Part shown: positions 20,691-29,523 of the stretch, piece by piece | Layout: each line of letters starts with the position of its first letter | How positions within the stretch are numbered: the stretch's first letter is position 1 | NCBI RefSeq assembly: GCF_001050345.1 | Contig: NZ_LFMW01000006.1 | Coordinates: forward strand, 100,396-164,395 | From: Pseudomonas fildesensis | GTDB taxonomy: Bacteria; Pseudomonadota; Gammaproteobacteria; Pseudomonadales; Pseudomonadaceae | Length of the DNA stretch: 64,000 nucleotides | Direction: 5' to 3' | Translations under genes and position numbers: made by a program | Notes under the pieces: generated by a model | Databases searched by the model: none | The model's input: only the letters and a program-made list of their open reading frames with translations | What the model was told of the DNA's origin: nothing

Positions 20691-22184
20691 ATGACCACCC
20701 TGACCCGTGCCGACTGGGAACAACGCGCCAAGGATCTGAAGATCGAAGGCCGCGCCTATATCAATGGCGAATACACCGCTGCTGTTTCCGGTGACACGTT
20801 CGAATGCATCAGCCCAGTCGATGGCCGCCTGCTGGCCACCGTTGCCAGCTGTGACGCCGCCGACGCCCAGCGCGCCGTGGAAAATGCGCGCGCCACCTTT
20901 AATTCCGGTGTCTGGTCGCGTCTCGCGCCGGCCAAGCGCAAAGCCACCATGATTCGTTTTGCTGCGCTGCTCAAGGCCAATGCCGAAGAGCTGGCGCTGC
21001 TGGAAACCCTGGACATGGGCAAGCCGATCAGCGACTCCCTTGGCATCGACGTCCCCGGCGCGGCAAACGCCCTGAGCTGGAGCGGCGAGGCGATCGACAA
21101 GATCTACGACGAAGTCGCCGCCACTCCCCATGATCAGCTGGGTCTGGTGACCCGCGAGCCAGTGGGCGTAGTAAGCGCCATCGTGCCGTGGAACTTCCCG
21201 TTGATGATGGCCTGCTGGAAGCTGGGACCGGCGCTGTCTACCGGTAATTCCGTCATTCTGAAACCTTCTGAAAAATCCCCGCTGACCGCCATCCGCATCG
21301 CGGCCTTGGCCGTTGAGGCCGGTATTCCAAAAGGCGTGTTCAACGTGCTGCCGGGCTACGGCCACACCGTGGGTAACGCTCTGGCGCTGCACATGGACGT
21401 CGACACCCTGGTGTTCACCGGTTCTACCAAAATCGCCAAGCAGCTGTTGATCCGCTCCGGCGAATCGAACATGAAGCGCGTGTGGCTGGAAGCGGGCGGC
21501 AAGAGCCCGAACATCGTGTTCGCCGACGCGCCAGACCTGCAAGCCGCTGCCGAATCCGCTGCCGGCGCCATCGCCTTCAACCAGGGCGAAGTCTGCACTG
21601 CCGGTTCGCGCCTGCTGGTGGAGCGTTCGATCAAGGATAAATTCCTGCCGATGGTGATCGAGGCCCTCAAAGGCTGGAAGCCAGGCAACCCGTTGGACCC
21701 GGCCACCACTGTCGGCGCGCTGGTGGACACCCAGCAGATGAACACCGTGCTTTCGTACATCGAAGCCGGCCATGCTGATGGCGCCAAGCTGGTGGCCGGT
21801 GGCAAGCGCACGCTGGAAGAGACCGGCGGCACCTACGTCGAGCCGACGATTTTCGACGGTGTGACCAACGCCATGAAGATCGCCCAGGAAGAGATCTTTG
21901 GCCCGGTCTTGTCGGTGATCACTTTCGACAGCGCCGAAGAAGCGATCGCCATCGCCAACGACACCCAATACGGCCTGGCCGCAGCGGTGTGGACGGCGGA
22001 TATCTCCAAGGCGCACCTGACCGCCAAGGCCCTGCGTGCCGGTAGCGTGTGGGTCAACCAATACGACGGCGGCGACATGACCGCACCGTTTGGTGGCTTC
22101 AAGCAGTCGGGCAACGGTCGCGACAAGTCGCTGCATGCGTTCGACAAGTACACCGAGCTGAAGGCGACCTGGATCAAGCTGTAA
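20691..22184 (+). CDS. kauB: KauB/PuuC-like aldehyde dehydrogenase
   Basis: A 497-residue NAD(P)-dependent aldehyde dehydrogenase. The catalytic Cys is in NQGEVCTAGS (near 302) and the general base Glu is in LEAGGKSPNI (near 268); the Rossmann segment FTGSTKIAK is present. It resembles the enzyme that oxidises gamma-glutamyl-aminobutyraldehyde and guanidinobutyraldehyde in polyamine and arginine breakdown in Pseudomonas. The nearby PuuB-like oxidase (26989) and PauR-like regulator (32420) support this. Substrate is inferred. Confidence 0.85.
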   Translation: MTTLTRADWEQRAKDLKIEGRAYINGEYTAAVSGDTFECISPVDGRLLATVASCDAADAQRAVENARATFNSGVWSRLAPAKRKATMIRFAALLKANAEELALLETLDMGKPISDSLGIDVPGAANALSWSGEAIDKIYDEVAATPHDQLGLVTREPVGVVSAIVPWNFPLMMACWKLGPALSTGNSVILKPSEKSPLTAIRIAALAVEAGIPKGVFNVLPGYGHTVGNALALHMDVDTLVFTGSTKIAKQLLIRSGESNMKRVWLEAGGKSPNIVFADAPDLQAAAESAAGAIAFNQGEVCTAGSRLLVERSIKDKFLPMVIEALKGWKPGNPLDPATTVGALVDTQQMNTVLSYIEAGHADGAKLVAGGKRTLEETGGTYVEPTIFDGVTNAMKIAQEEIFGPVLSVITFDSAEEAIAIANDTQYGLAAAVWTADISKAHLTAKALRAGSVWVNQYDGGDMTAPFGGFKQSGNGRDKSLHAFDKYTELKATWIKL

Positions 22185-22201
22185 GCAACACCGTAGGTCC
22201 C

Positions 22202-22303
22202 CTGTAGGAGCGAGCGTGCTCGCGAAAAACGCCAACGATAACGCGTGCTGTCTGGTTGAACGCGGTGTCTTTGAGTTCTTCGTGAGCAAACTCGCTCCTA
22301 CAG
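22202..22303. repeat. REPIN (CTGTAGGAGCGAG family)
   Basis: Two inverted REP units, CTGTAGGAGCGAGC at the left and its complement GCTCCTACAG at the right, enclose a short spacer. A second member of the same family lies at 55194-55308 and shares spacer words such as CAACGATAACGCG. Confidence 0.85.
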
Positions 22304-22346
22304 TTCGTTTACAACCCTGAAAATAGTTATCCACAGGAGCGTGGAA

Positions 22347-23489
22347 ATGCGTTGGGCGACTTATTTCGCCGTCCTGGCCTCTGTACTCAGCGTCGGCCTG
22401 GCCCTGGGCGTCAGTATGCCGCTGGTGTCCCTGCGCCTTGAGAGCTGGGGCTACGGCAGCTTCGCCATCGGGGTGATGGCCGCGATGCCGGCTTTCGGCG
22501 TGCTGTTGGGGGCGAAGGTCTCCAGCCGGCTGGCGTCCTGGCTAGGCACCGCCAACCTGATGCGCCTGTGCCTGTGGGCCGGGGCGGTGTCCATCGGCTT
22601 GCTGGCGATCCTGCCCAGCTACCCTGTGTGGCTGGTGTTGCGCCTGATGATCGGGGTGATCCTGACCATCGTGTTTATCCTGGGCGAAAGCTGGATCAAC
22701 CAGTTAGTGGTGGAGCAGTGGCGCGGCCGCCTGGTGGCGCTGTATGGCTGTAGTTATGCCTTGAGCCAACTGTCGGGGCCATTGCTGTTGGGATTGATTG
22801 GCACCGACCATGACTACGGGATCTGGGTCGGCGTGTGCCTCTTGATGGTGGCGCCCTTGTTGCTGTTGGGGCGTTCCGGGGCACCGACTGCCGAGTCGTT
22901 CAGCGTGACCTTTGGCGACCTGTGGCGTTTCTGCCTGAGCCTGCCGGCGATTGCCTGGGCAGTGGCGCTGTTCGCCGCGTTCGAGGCGATGATTCTGACG
23001 CTGCTGCCGGTGTATTGCCTGCAGCAGGGCTTTACCGCTGAGATCGCCTTGGCGATGGTCAGCACGGTGGTGGTGGGTGATGCACTGTTGCAATTGCCCA
23101 TCGGGGCACTGGCCGATTACCTGCCGCGACGCACGTTGTTTTTGAGCTGTGCGCTGCTGTTGCTGGCGTCGAGCCTGGCGATTCCTCTGACGCTGCATTC
23201 GTTGCTGATCTGGCCGGTGTGGGTGGTGTTCGGCGCCAGTGCCGGAGGGTTATTCACCTTGTCGTTGATCCTGATCGGCGAGCGCTACCGCGACGACGCG
23301 TTGGTACGCGCCAATGCCCATGTGGCGCAGCTGTGGGGCATTGGTTGCCTTATCGGACCGCTGGTGGCCGGCGCGGGCAGCCAGTGGATCAGCGGGCATG
23401 CGCTGCCGTTGCTGATGGCGGCCGGTGCGCTGGGCCTCGTGGTGATATTGCTGCGCCAGGGCGCATTCGGCTCAGCACAGCCAGCCTGA
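22347..23489 (+). CDS. MFS transporter (YcaD-like)
   Basis: A 380-residue major facilitator with about twelve hydrophobic segments. The first helix follows the start directly (MRWATYFAVLASVLSVGLALG). The LGESWINQLV segment and the pattern of short loops resemble the YcaD-type subfamily of unknown substrate. The ATG at 22347 is preferred over the GTG two codons upstream because AGGAG sits 7 bases before it. It is convergent with the next gene. Confidence 0.83.
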   Translation: MRWATYFAVLASVLSVGLALGVSMPLVSLRLESWGYGSFAIGVMAAMPAFGVLLGAKVSSRLASWLGTANLMRLCLWAGAVSIGLLAILPSYPVWLVLRLMIGVILTIVFILGESWINQLVVEQWRGRLVALYGCSYALSQLSGPLLLGLIGTDHDYGIWVGVCLLMVAPLLLLGRSGAPTAESFSVTFGDLWRFCLSLPAIAWAVALFAAFEAMILTLLPVYCLQQGFTAEIALAMVSTVVVGDALLQLPIGALADYLPRRTLFLSCALLLLASSLAIPLTLHSLLIWPVWVVFGASAGGLFTLSLILIGERYRDDALVRANAHVAQLWGIGCLIGPLVAGAGSQWISGHALPLLMAAGALGLVVILLRQGAFGSAQPA

Positions 23490-23504
23490 CCTGAAATGCA
23501 GGCA

Positions 23505-23534
23505 CTGTAGGCGCCGGCAAGCCGGCGCCTACAG
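23505..23534. repeat. Perfect 14-bp palindrome in a convergent gap
   Basis: CTGTAGGCGCCGGC (23505-23518) pairs perfectly with GCCGGCGCCTACAG (23521-23534) over a two-base loop. It is a REP-like unit related to the CTGTAGG family. It may also stop transcription from either side. Confidence 0.75.
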
Positions 23535-23541
23535 GGGGTTT

Positions 23542-25113
23542 TCAGAGCATGCGTTCCAGGCCGACCGACGTGGCGAACCAGGCATTGAACCGTCGCCACC
23601 AACTGCCCGGCTCCTCGGTCAGGGTGTGCAATTGGCCGTTGTCCTCGGTCACCCACACCACATTGCCGTCCTGCAATTTCGCCTCATAGCTCAAGGCCGG
23701 CGCCATGCCTTGCAGCGCCAGGTTGCGCACGTGCTCCGCCAGTTCGGGGCTGTCCACCAGCACGCCGACTTCGGTGTTCCACAGCACCGACCGCGGGTCG
23801 AAGTTGAACGAGCCGATAAACGACTTCTCCCGATCAAAGATCATCGCCTTGCTGTGCAAGCTGGAGTCCGAGCCCCGGAACGTTCCACGGCGAAACAAGT
23901 GCGGCCCGCTGCCTGCACTGGGGTCGCCCGGTTGACGGCGCAACTCGTAGAGCTTCACGCCATGCTCCAGCAGCGCCTTGCGATACGGTGCATAGCCGCC
24001 GTGCACGGCCGGTACGTCGGTGGCTTCGAGGGCGTTGGTCAGCAGGCTGACCGACACGCCTGCATCGGCGCGCCCGGTGAGGTACACCAGCCCCGGCTGC
24101 CCCGGTACGAAGTACGCCGAGATCATTATCAACTCATGGCTGACGCCTTCCAGCTCCGGCGCCAGTTGGGTGGTGAGCAGCAAGCGAGGGTCTGGGTCGG
24201 CCTTGGCCAGCACTTTGCTCGGCGCGTCCCACAGCGCCTGGTTCCAGGCCCAGATCAGCTCGCGCCGCCAGATGTCCATGCGCGGTTGGGTTTGGTAGGT
24301 GCGTAGGCGGTTGTACAGCGCGTGGTTCTGCTGGCGCGACTCGGCCAGCGACGCTTCCAGATGCACGCGTGCGGCGGCCAGGTCGCCTTTTGACGGCGCA
24401 GTGGAGACAAAGTCATCAATGGGCTTGCTCAGGGCGCTATTCCAGTACTGGTCAAAGCTGTGGCCCAACTGCTCGGCGACCGGCCCGACGCTGAGCATGT
24501 CGATATCGGTGAAGTTCAGGTTCGGCTCGGCGTCGAAATACTCATCCCCCAGGTTGCGCCCACCGACGATGGCCACGCTGTTGTCCGCCAGCCACAGCTT
24601 GTTGTGCATGCGCCGATGTTGCAGCGACAGGTTGAACAAGCGGCCCATGGCGCGCGTGACGCCGGTGCTGCGCCCCAGGTGCAGCGGGTTGAACAGGCGA
24701 ATCTCGATCTTGGGGTGGGCGGCGAGGGTGGCGATGATCTGGTCGAGGCCGTCGCTGGCGGTGTCGTCCAGCAGGATGCGCACGCGCACGCCCCGGTCGG
24801 CGGCCTTGAGCAGCTCATCCACCAGCATGCGAGTGCTGATGCCGTCATGCACGATGTAGTACTGCAGGTCGAGGCTGCTTTGGGCGTTGCGGATCAGCTC
24901 GGCGCGGGCCATGAAGGCTTCGCTGCTGTTGGGCAGCAGGCGAAAGCCGGAGCGCCCTTGATAGGGCGCGGCCTGGGCCTGGATCGAACGGCCGAACGAT
25001 GAGTCCGTCGCCGGCAGCGCGTCGCTGGGGATGCGCGGCGAACTCACCGTGGCGCAACCTCCCAGCGTGAGGGCGCCCAACAGGAAAAACGGTAAAAGCC
25101 GTCGAATCTTCAA
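23542..25113 (-). CDS. clsC: Phospholipase D family protein, cardiolipin synthase C-like
   Basis: A 523-residue lipoprotein-like protein (signal MKIRRLLPFFLLGALTLGGC) with two HKD motifs: HNKLWLADNSVAIVGGRN near residue 168 and HSKAMIFDREKSFIGSFN near 415. The two motifs and overall length resemble ClsC/YmdC, which makes cardiolipin from phosphatidylglycerol and phosphatidylethanolamine. E. coli ClsC works with YmdB, which is not seen here. Family is sure, exact reaction is inferred. Confidence 0.75.
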   Translation of the reverse strand: MKIRRLLPFFLLGALTLGGCATVSSPRIPSDALPATDSSFGRSIQAQAAPYQGRSGFRLLPNSSEAFMARAELIRNAQSSLDLQYYIVHDGISTRMLVDELLKAADRGVRVRILLDDTASDGLDQIIATLAAHPKIEIRLFNPLHLGRSTGVTRAMGRLFNLSLQHRRMHNKLWLADNSVAIVGGRNLGDEYFDAEPNLNFTDIDMLSVGPVAEQLGHSFDQYWNSALSKPIDDFVSTAPSKGDLAAARVHLEASLAESRQQNHALYNRLRTYQTQPRMDIWRRELIWAWNQALWDAPSKVLAKADPDPRLLLTTQLAPELEGVSHELIMISAYFVPGQPGLVYLTGRADAGVSVSLLTNALEATDVPAVHGGYAPYRKALLEHGVKLYELRRQPGDPSAGSGPHLFRRGTFRGSDSSLHSKAMIFDREKSFIGSFNFDPRSVLWNTEVGVLVDSPELAEHVRNLALQGMAPALSYEAKLQDGNVVWVTEDNGQLHTLTEEPGSWWRRFNAWFATSVGLERML

Positions 25114-25172
25114 GGGCGCTGCTTCCGGATCAGGGCGGTTGTCGACATAGGACGGCTATTTCCCGGGAAAGG

Positions 25173-26597
25173 TCAGTCGGCTGCCTCGGCCAGCATTTTG
25201 CTCGCGGCAGCCCCGACCTTGCGCACGGCTTCTTCAATCTGCGGGGTGGGCTTGGCAGCGTAGTTCATGCGCAGGCAGTTCCGGTATTTGCCGGAAGCGG
25301 AAAAGATGCTGCCTACCGCGATCTGTACGCCTTGTTCCACCAGCACACGGTTGAGCTTGAGGGTGTCGAAGCCCTCCGGCAGTTCCACCCACAGCATGAA
25401 ACTGCCTTGGGGGCGGCTGGCGCGGGTGCCCGCCGGGAAATAGCGGCTGACCCAGTCGAGCATCAAGTCGCGATTGCGCTGGTATTGCGTACGCATCCGC
25501 CGTAAATGCGGTTCGAAATGGCCGCCCTTGAGGAATTCGGCAATCGCGATCTGCGGCTGGGTGGCGGTGGAGCCGGTGCTGATGTATTTCATATGCAGCA
25601 CCCGCTCCAGGTACCGCCCCGGCGCGACCCAGCCAATGCGCAGGCCCGGCGCCAGGGTTTTCGAGAACGAACTGCACAGCAGCACACGGCCATCTTCGTC
25701 GAAGGATTTGATGGTGCGAGGGCGCGGGTAGCTGTAGGCCAGTTCGCCATACACATCGTCTTCGATGACCGCCACGTCAAAGCGTTGGGCCAGGGTCAAC
25801 AGCGCCCGCTTTCGTGCCTCCGGCATGATGTAGCCCAGGGGGTTGTTGCAGTTGGGCGTCAGCTGAATGACCTTGATCGGCCACTGTTCCAGCGCCAGTT
25901 CCAGCGCTTCGAGGCTGATGCCGGTGAGCGGGTCGGTGGGGATTTCCAGGGCTTTCATGCCCAGGCCCTTGAGGGTCTGCATGGCGCCGTGGAAGCTTGG
26001 CGAGTCCACCGCCACGATATCGCCCGGTTCGCAAATCGCGCGGATGCTGGCCGACAGCGCCTCATGGCAACCGGTGGTGATCACAATGTCTTCGGCGGTG
26101 AGCTGGCAGCCCGAATCCAATGACAGTCGGGCGATTTGCTCACGCAACTCCATACAGCCGAGGATATTGTCGTAATACAGTCCCGGCAGATCCTGGCGCC
26201 GGCTCACGCGGGCCAGGCTGCGCAGCAAGGGCTTCATGGTCGGGGAGAGTACATCCGGCATGCCACGGCCCATCTGTATGACGTTTTTGCGCGGCACTGC
26301 GAGAATCAGTTCGAGCACCTGGTCCCATTGGGAAATTTCTACCGGGCGCTGGGCGGGGCGGCCTATCTCGGGCAGGGCCGGCAGCTCACGGCTGACGGGT
26401 ACAAAGTAGCCGGATTTTGGTTTGGGCATCGCCAGGCCGTTGTCTTCCAGTAACCGATAAGCCTGCTGCACGGTGCTCAGGCTGACCCCGTGTTCCACGC
26501 TCAAGGCTCGCACAGACGGCAGTCGATCGCCGGGGCGATAGAAGCCCTGCTCAATGCGGGTGCCCAGCAATTCGGCGAGGTTGACGTAAAGCGTCAT
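25173..26597 (-). CDS. MocR/GntR-type regulator with aminotransferase domain
   Basis: A 474-residue fusion of an N-terminal winged-helix GntR domain (about 1-70, RLPSVRALSVEHGVSLSTVQQAYR) with a class I aminotransferase-like domain. The PLP lysine is K313 in SSFSKTLAPGLRIGW. Members usually sense an amine or PLP-derived ligand and control a neighbouring operon. The divergent partner is the DUF1127 gene. The gap carries an inverted repeat (see 26621) that is a good operator candidate. Confidence 0.85.
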   Translation of the reverse strand: MTLYVNLAELLGTRIEQGFYRPGDRLPSVRALSVEHGVSLSTVQQAYRLLEDNGLAMPKPKSGYFVPVSRELPALPEIGRPAQRPVEISQWDQVLELILAVPRKNVIQMGRGMPDVLSPTMKPLLRSLARVSRRQDLPGLYYDNILGCMELREQIARLSLDSGCQLTAEDIVITTGCHEALSASIRAICEPGDIVAVDSPSFHGAMQTLKGLGMKALEIPTDPLTGISLEALELALEQWPIKVIQLTPNCNNPLGYIMPEARKRALLTLAQRFDVAVIEDDVYGELAYSYPRPRTIKSFDEDGRVLLCSSFSKTLAPGLRIGWVAPGRYLERVLHMKYISTGSTATQPQIAIAEFLKGGHFEPHLRRMRTQYQRNRDLMLDWVSRYFPAGTRASRPQGSFMLWVELPEGFDTLKLNRVLVEQGVQIAVGSIFSASGKYRNCLRMNYAAKPTPQIEEAVRKVGAAASKMLAEAAD

Positions 26598-26620
26598 GGC
26601 GGTCGCTCCCAGGGGACCAG

Positions 26621-26671
26621 TACAGATACCAGGAAAATACAGGATTCAGCCGCGCATAGGCAGTATCTGTA
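26621..26671. promoter_or_regulatory. Inverted repeat, candidate MocR operator
   Basis: TACAGATAC (26621-26629) and GTATCTGTA (26663-26671) are exact 9-bp inverted half-sites 33 bp apart. A further partial copy, ATCTGTAATGG, starts near 26695. The first lies just upstream of the regulator's ribosome-binding site, as expected for autoregulation. Confidence 0.55.
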
Positions 26672-26763
26672 TGGATTTAATAAAGCCTGGTTGAATCTGT
26701 AATGGTTTTGCCCACTCGTCCATTCTAGTCACTCATGGCAACAGGCAAATGAGGGGCAGCAAA

Positions 26764-26988
26764 ATGAACGGCATGAGCGATGTGCGGCTGACGTTACACA
26801 GTCAGGAACTGGAAGCGGCGCAGGGGCGGGCAATGTCAGCGCCCGCTGGCGACCGCTGGAGCCTGTTCTGGCATCGTCGCCACACCCGCAAGGCGTTGCT
26901 GAACCTCACGCGTGAGCAGCTTCAGGACATCGGGCTGACCGCAGAGCAGGCGCGCCAGGAGGGCTTGAAGCCGTTCTGGCGCGATTGA
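26764..26988 (+). CDS. DUF1127 small protein
   Basis: A 74-residue protein with the DUF1127 domain at its C-terminal half (RKALLNLTREQLQDIGLTAEQARQEGLKPFW). Small arginine-rich proteins of this family affect RNA or phosphate metabolism in some alpha-proteobacteria, but here the role is unknown. The ATG at 26764 is 7 bases after GAGGGG. It ends one base before the stop of the convergent oxidase gene. Confidence 0.8.
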   Translation: MNGMSDVRLTLHSQELEAAQGRAMSAPAGDRWSLFWHRRHTRKALLNLTREQLQDIGLTAEQARQEGLKPFWRD

Positions 26989-28281
26989 TCACACCAGCTC
27001 TTTGAGGCGGTGCCAGAGCATCCCCAGCGCCAGCAGCGGCGAACGCAGGTGTTTGCCGCCGGGGAAGGTGATGTGTGGCACCTGGGCGAACAGATCGAAG
27101 CGCCCCTGCTGCTGGCCGCTGATGGCTTCGGCCAACAGTTTGCCCGCCAGGTGCGTGGCGTTGAGGCCGTGGCCCGCGTAGGCCTGGGCGTAATACACGT
27201 TGGGTTGATCCGGCAAACGGCCAATCTGCGGCAGACGGTTGGCGCCGATGCCGATCATGCCACCCCACTGGTAGTCGATCTTCACGTCGGCCAGCTGTGG
27301 GAATACCTGCAACATCTTCGGCCGCATGTAGGCGCCGATGTCCTGGGGATCGCGCCCCGAATAGTGGCAGGCACCGCCGAACAACAGGCGGCGGTCGGCG
27401 GACAACCGGAAGTAATCCACCGTCACACGCTGATCACACACCGCCATGTTCTGTGGCAGCAGGTTGGCGGCCTGGGCTTCGGTCAAGGGTTCGGTGGCGA
27501 TGATGTAGCTGCCGGCGGGCAGTACTTTGCCGCTTAGCTGCGGGTTCAGGCCATTGAGATAGGCATTGCAGGCCAGCACCAGGGTCTTGGCGCGCACATG
27601 ACCGTGCGCGGTGTGTACGTTGACCTCGGGGCCGTAGTCGATGCGCGTAACTTCGGATTGCTCGAACAGCTTCACGCCCAATTTTTGCGCGGCGGCTGCC
27701 TCGCCAAGGGCCAGGTTCAGCGGGTGCAGGTGGCCCGAGCCCATGTCGATCATGCCGCCCACATAGCGGTCGGAGCCGATCACGCTGCTCATCTCGTTGG
27801 CTTGCAACAGGCGTACTTCGTGGCGGTAGCCAAGGCTGCGCAGTTCTTCGGCGTCTTCGGCCAGCCCCTGCAGGTCGTGGGGTTTGTTGGCGAGGTCGCA
27901 GTAACCCCAGGTCAGGTCGCAGGGGATCTGGAAGCGCTCGACACGCTCGCGCACGATCTCCACGGCTTCCAGGCCCATCAGCTTCATCTGGTGCACGCCG
28001 TCGCTGCCGATCACATTAGCGAACTGGTCCAGGCCATGGCCGACGCCGCGAATCAACTGGCCGCCATTACGCCCGCTGGCGCCCCAGGCGATCTTGCGCG
28101 CTTCCAGCAGCACCACGCTGAAGCCGCGCTCGGCCAGCTCCAGGGCGGTGTTGAGCCCGGAAAAACCGCCGCCGATCACGCACACGTCGGCGCTCACATC
28201 GCCCGTCAACGCCGGGTAATCGGGTTGCGGCACGCTGCTTGCGGCGTAGTAGGAAGCGGTGTGCCGGGCGCTGGCAGTCAT
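26989..28281 (-). CDS. FAD-dependent amine oxidase (PuuB/OrdL-like)
   Basis: A 430-residue DAO-family flavoenzyme. The FAD motif VIGGGFSGLNTALELAERG is near residue 36, and WGASGRNGGQLIRG near 68 is typical of PuuB-like gamma-glutamylputrescine oxidases. The C-terminal part holds the second FAD contact (AYAGHGLNATHLAGKLL). It probably oxidises a polyamine derivative to the aldehyde that a KauB-type enzyme would use. The ATG at 28281 has AGGGA 8 bases upstream. Confidence 0.82.
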   Translation of the reverse strand: MTASARHTASYYAASSVPQPDYPALTGDVSADVCVIGGGFSGLNTALELAERGFSVVLLEARKIAWGASGRNGGQLIRGVGHGLDQFANVIGSDGVHQMKLMGLEAVEIVRERVERFQIPCDLTWGYCDLANKPHDLQGLAEDAEELRSLGYRHEVRLLQANEMSSVIGSDRYVGGMIDMGSGHLHPLNLALGEAAAAQKLGVKLFEQSEVTRIDYGPEVNVHTAHGHVRAKTLVLACNAYLNGLNPQLSGKVLPAGSYIIATEPLTEAQAANLLPQNMAVCDQRVTVDYFRLSADRRLLFGGACHYSGRDPQDIGAYMRPKMLQVFPQLADVKIDYQWGGMIGIGANRLPQIGRLPDQPNVYYAQAYAGHGLNATHLAGKLLAEAISGQQQGRFDLFAQVPHITFPGGKHLRSPLLALGMLWHRLKELV

Positions 28282-28396
28282 GGGGAGCATCCCTGTTTGG
28301 AAAATTTGACGCAGGATACAGCGGTCGGACGAAGCTGTCTCATCGCGGCCTTTTGCGGCAGAATCCACGCCTATTCGCCGTTTGGTACGTGTTTCG

Positions 28397-28750
28397 ATGA
28401 GTTGCAACAGTCAGAAAATCAGTGCGCTGCGCCGACAGATTCCTTCGTTCGAGTGCGTCCCCGGTTGCCACGACTGCTGTGGGCCAGTGACCACTTCGCC
28501 CGAGGAAATGTCGCGCCTGCCCCGCAAGACCGCTGCCGAGCAGGATGCGGCCATGGACGAGCTGAACTGCGTGCACCTTGGCCCCAACGGTTGCACGGTG
28601 TATGGCGAGCGGCCGTTGATCTGTCGGCTTTTCGGCACCACAAAGACCTTGCCGTGCCCCAACGGGCGAGGCCCCGTAGAACTGATCCACCCGCGAGTGG
28701 AAAAGCAGATTCACGAGTACATGGCGAGCACCCGGCAGGTGCTGGTCTAG
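28397..28750 (+). CDS. YkgJ family cysteine-cluster protein
   Basis: A 117-residue protein with the CxxxCxxCC signature (CVPGCHDCCGPVTTS, residues 20-28) and further cysteines (CVHLGPNGCTVYGERPLICRLF). The cysteines suggest bound Zn or Fe-S. Function is unknown. There is no good Shine-Dalgarno before the ATG at 28397, so the exact start is less sure. The gene is divergent from the oxidase. Confidence 0.8.
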   Translation: MSCNSQKISALRRQIPSFECVPGCHDCCGPVTTSPEEMSRLPRKTAAEQDAAMDELNCVHLGPNGCTVYGERPLICRLFGTTKTLPCPNGRGPVELIHPRVEKQIHEYMASTRQVLV

Positions 28751-28767
28751 CAGGCGTACTCGGTCAA

Positions 28768-28862
28768 AATGTGGGAGGGGGCTTGCTCCCGATGGCAGTG
28801 GATCAGTCAGTACGCCTGGTTACTGACAGACTGCAATCGGGAGCAAGCCCCCTCCCACATTT
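28768..28862. repeat. REPIN (GTGGGAGGGGGC family)
   Basis: ATGTGGGAGGGGGCTTGCTC is repeated inverted at the right end (ending GCCCCCTCCCACAT); the inner arm CCCGAT pairs with ATCGGG. Sister copies lie at 35641-35731 and, degenerate, at 40341-40383. Confidence 0.88.
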
Positions 28863-28878
28863 GACTGAGTTGTGTCAG

Positions 28879-29367
28879 TTAGTCCGGGATCGGCAGGTTC
28901 AGGCTTTCCTTCACCTCTTCCATCACGATATAGCTCTTGGACTCCCGCACATGGGGCAGTTTGAGCAGGATATCGCCGAGCAATTTACGGTACGACGCCA
29001 TCTCGGAAATCCGCGCTTTCACCAGGTAATCGAAGTCCCCGGACACCAGGTGACACTCCAGCACATGGGGCAGTTTCAGCACGGCGCGGCGGAATTCTTC
29101 AAAGGTGTCGCCGGATTTGTAATCCAGGCTGATCTCGACAAATACCAGCAAACTCCCCTTCAAATGCTGTGGATTGAGCCGCGCGTTGTAGCCCATGATG
29201 ATCCCTTCGCGCTCCAGGCGACGCACCCGCTCGGTACACGGCGTGGTCGACAGCCCGACCTTTTCCCCAAGCTCGGTGAACGAGATACGCCCGTCGGTTT
29301 GCAGGATGCGCAGGATGTTGCGGTCGATCTTGTCCAGCTCCCGCTTGGTCTGGGTGTTGGTACGCAT
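28879..29367 (-). CDS. dadR: Lrp/AsnC-type regulator, probable DadR
   Basis: A 162-residue Lrp-family protein with an N-terminal helix-turn-helix (about 10-60, RNILRILQTDGRISFTELGEKVGLSTTPCTERVRRLE) and a C-terminal RAM ligand domain. It is divergent from dadA, and in Pseudomonas such a regulator (DadR) activates dadAX in response to L-alanine. The start at 29367 (MRTNTQTKREL) fits the family; the open frame upstream has no family sequence. Confidence 0.85.
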   Translation of the reverse strand: MRTNTQTKRELDKIDRNILRILQTDGRISFTELGEKVGLSTTPCTERVRRLEREGIIMGYNARLNPQHLKGSLLVFVEISLDYKSGDTFEEFRRAVLKLPHVLECHLVSGDFDYLVKARISEMASYRKLLGDILLKLPHVRESKSYIVMEEVKESLNLPIPD

Positions 29368-29422
29368 AGGGGATACGCCTCTGTGAAAAGGGTTTTTGCC
29401 GAGAACTGTCGCCAAATATAGG

Positions 29423-29463
29423 CACTTATATAGTGAAATGCACTGGCGATTGCTTTTTATACT
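29423..29463 (+). promoter_or_regulatory. dadA promoter region with Lrp-like palindrome
   Basis: CACTTATATAGTG (29423-29435) has CACT/AGTG arms and could bind an Lrp-type regulator. A -10 box TATACT lies at 29458-29463, 60 bp before dadA. A good -35 is not seen, which fits activator-dependent expression. Confidence 0.5.
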
Positions 29464-29523
29464 GCGTACATCATTGCTCGAACAACACACGTCAGCGGCC
29501 AAGCCCGCGATGAGGATATAAAA

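Noticed and set aside
20580..22334. 584-codon open frame opposite the aldehyde dehydrogenase
   Set aside because: Antisense shadow of a clearly conserved enzyme; no domain is visible.
27598..29421. 607-codon open frame crossing the oxidase, the YkgJ gene and the Lrp gene
   Set aside because: It crosses a REPIN and three real genes and shows no family sequence.
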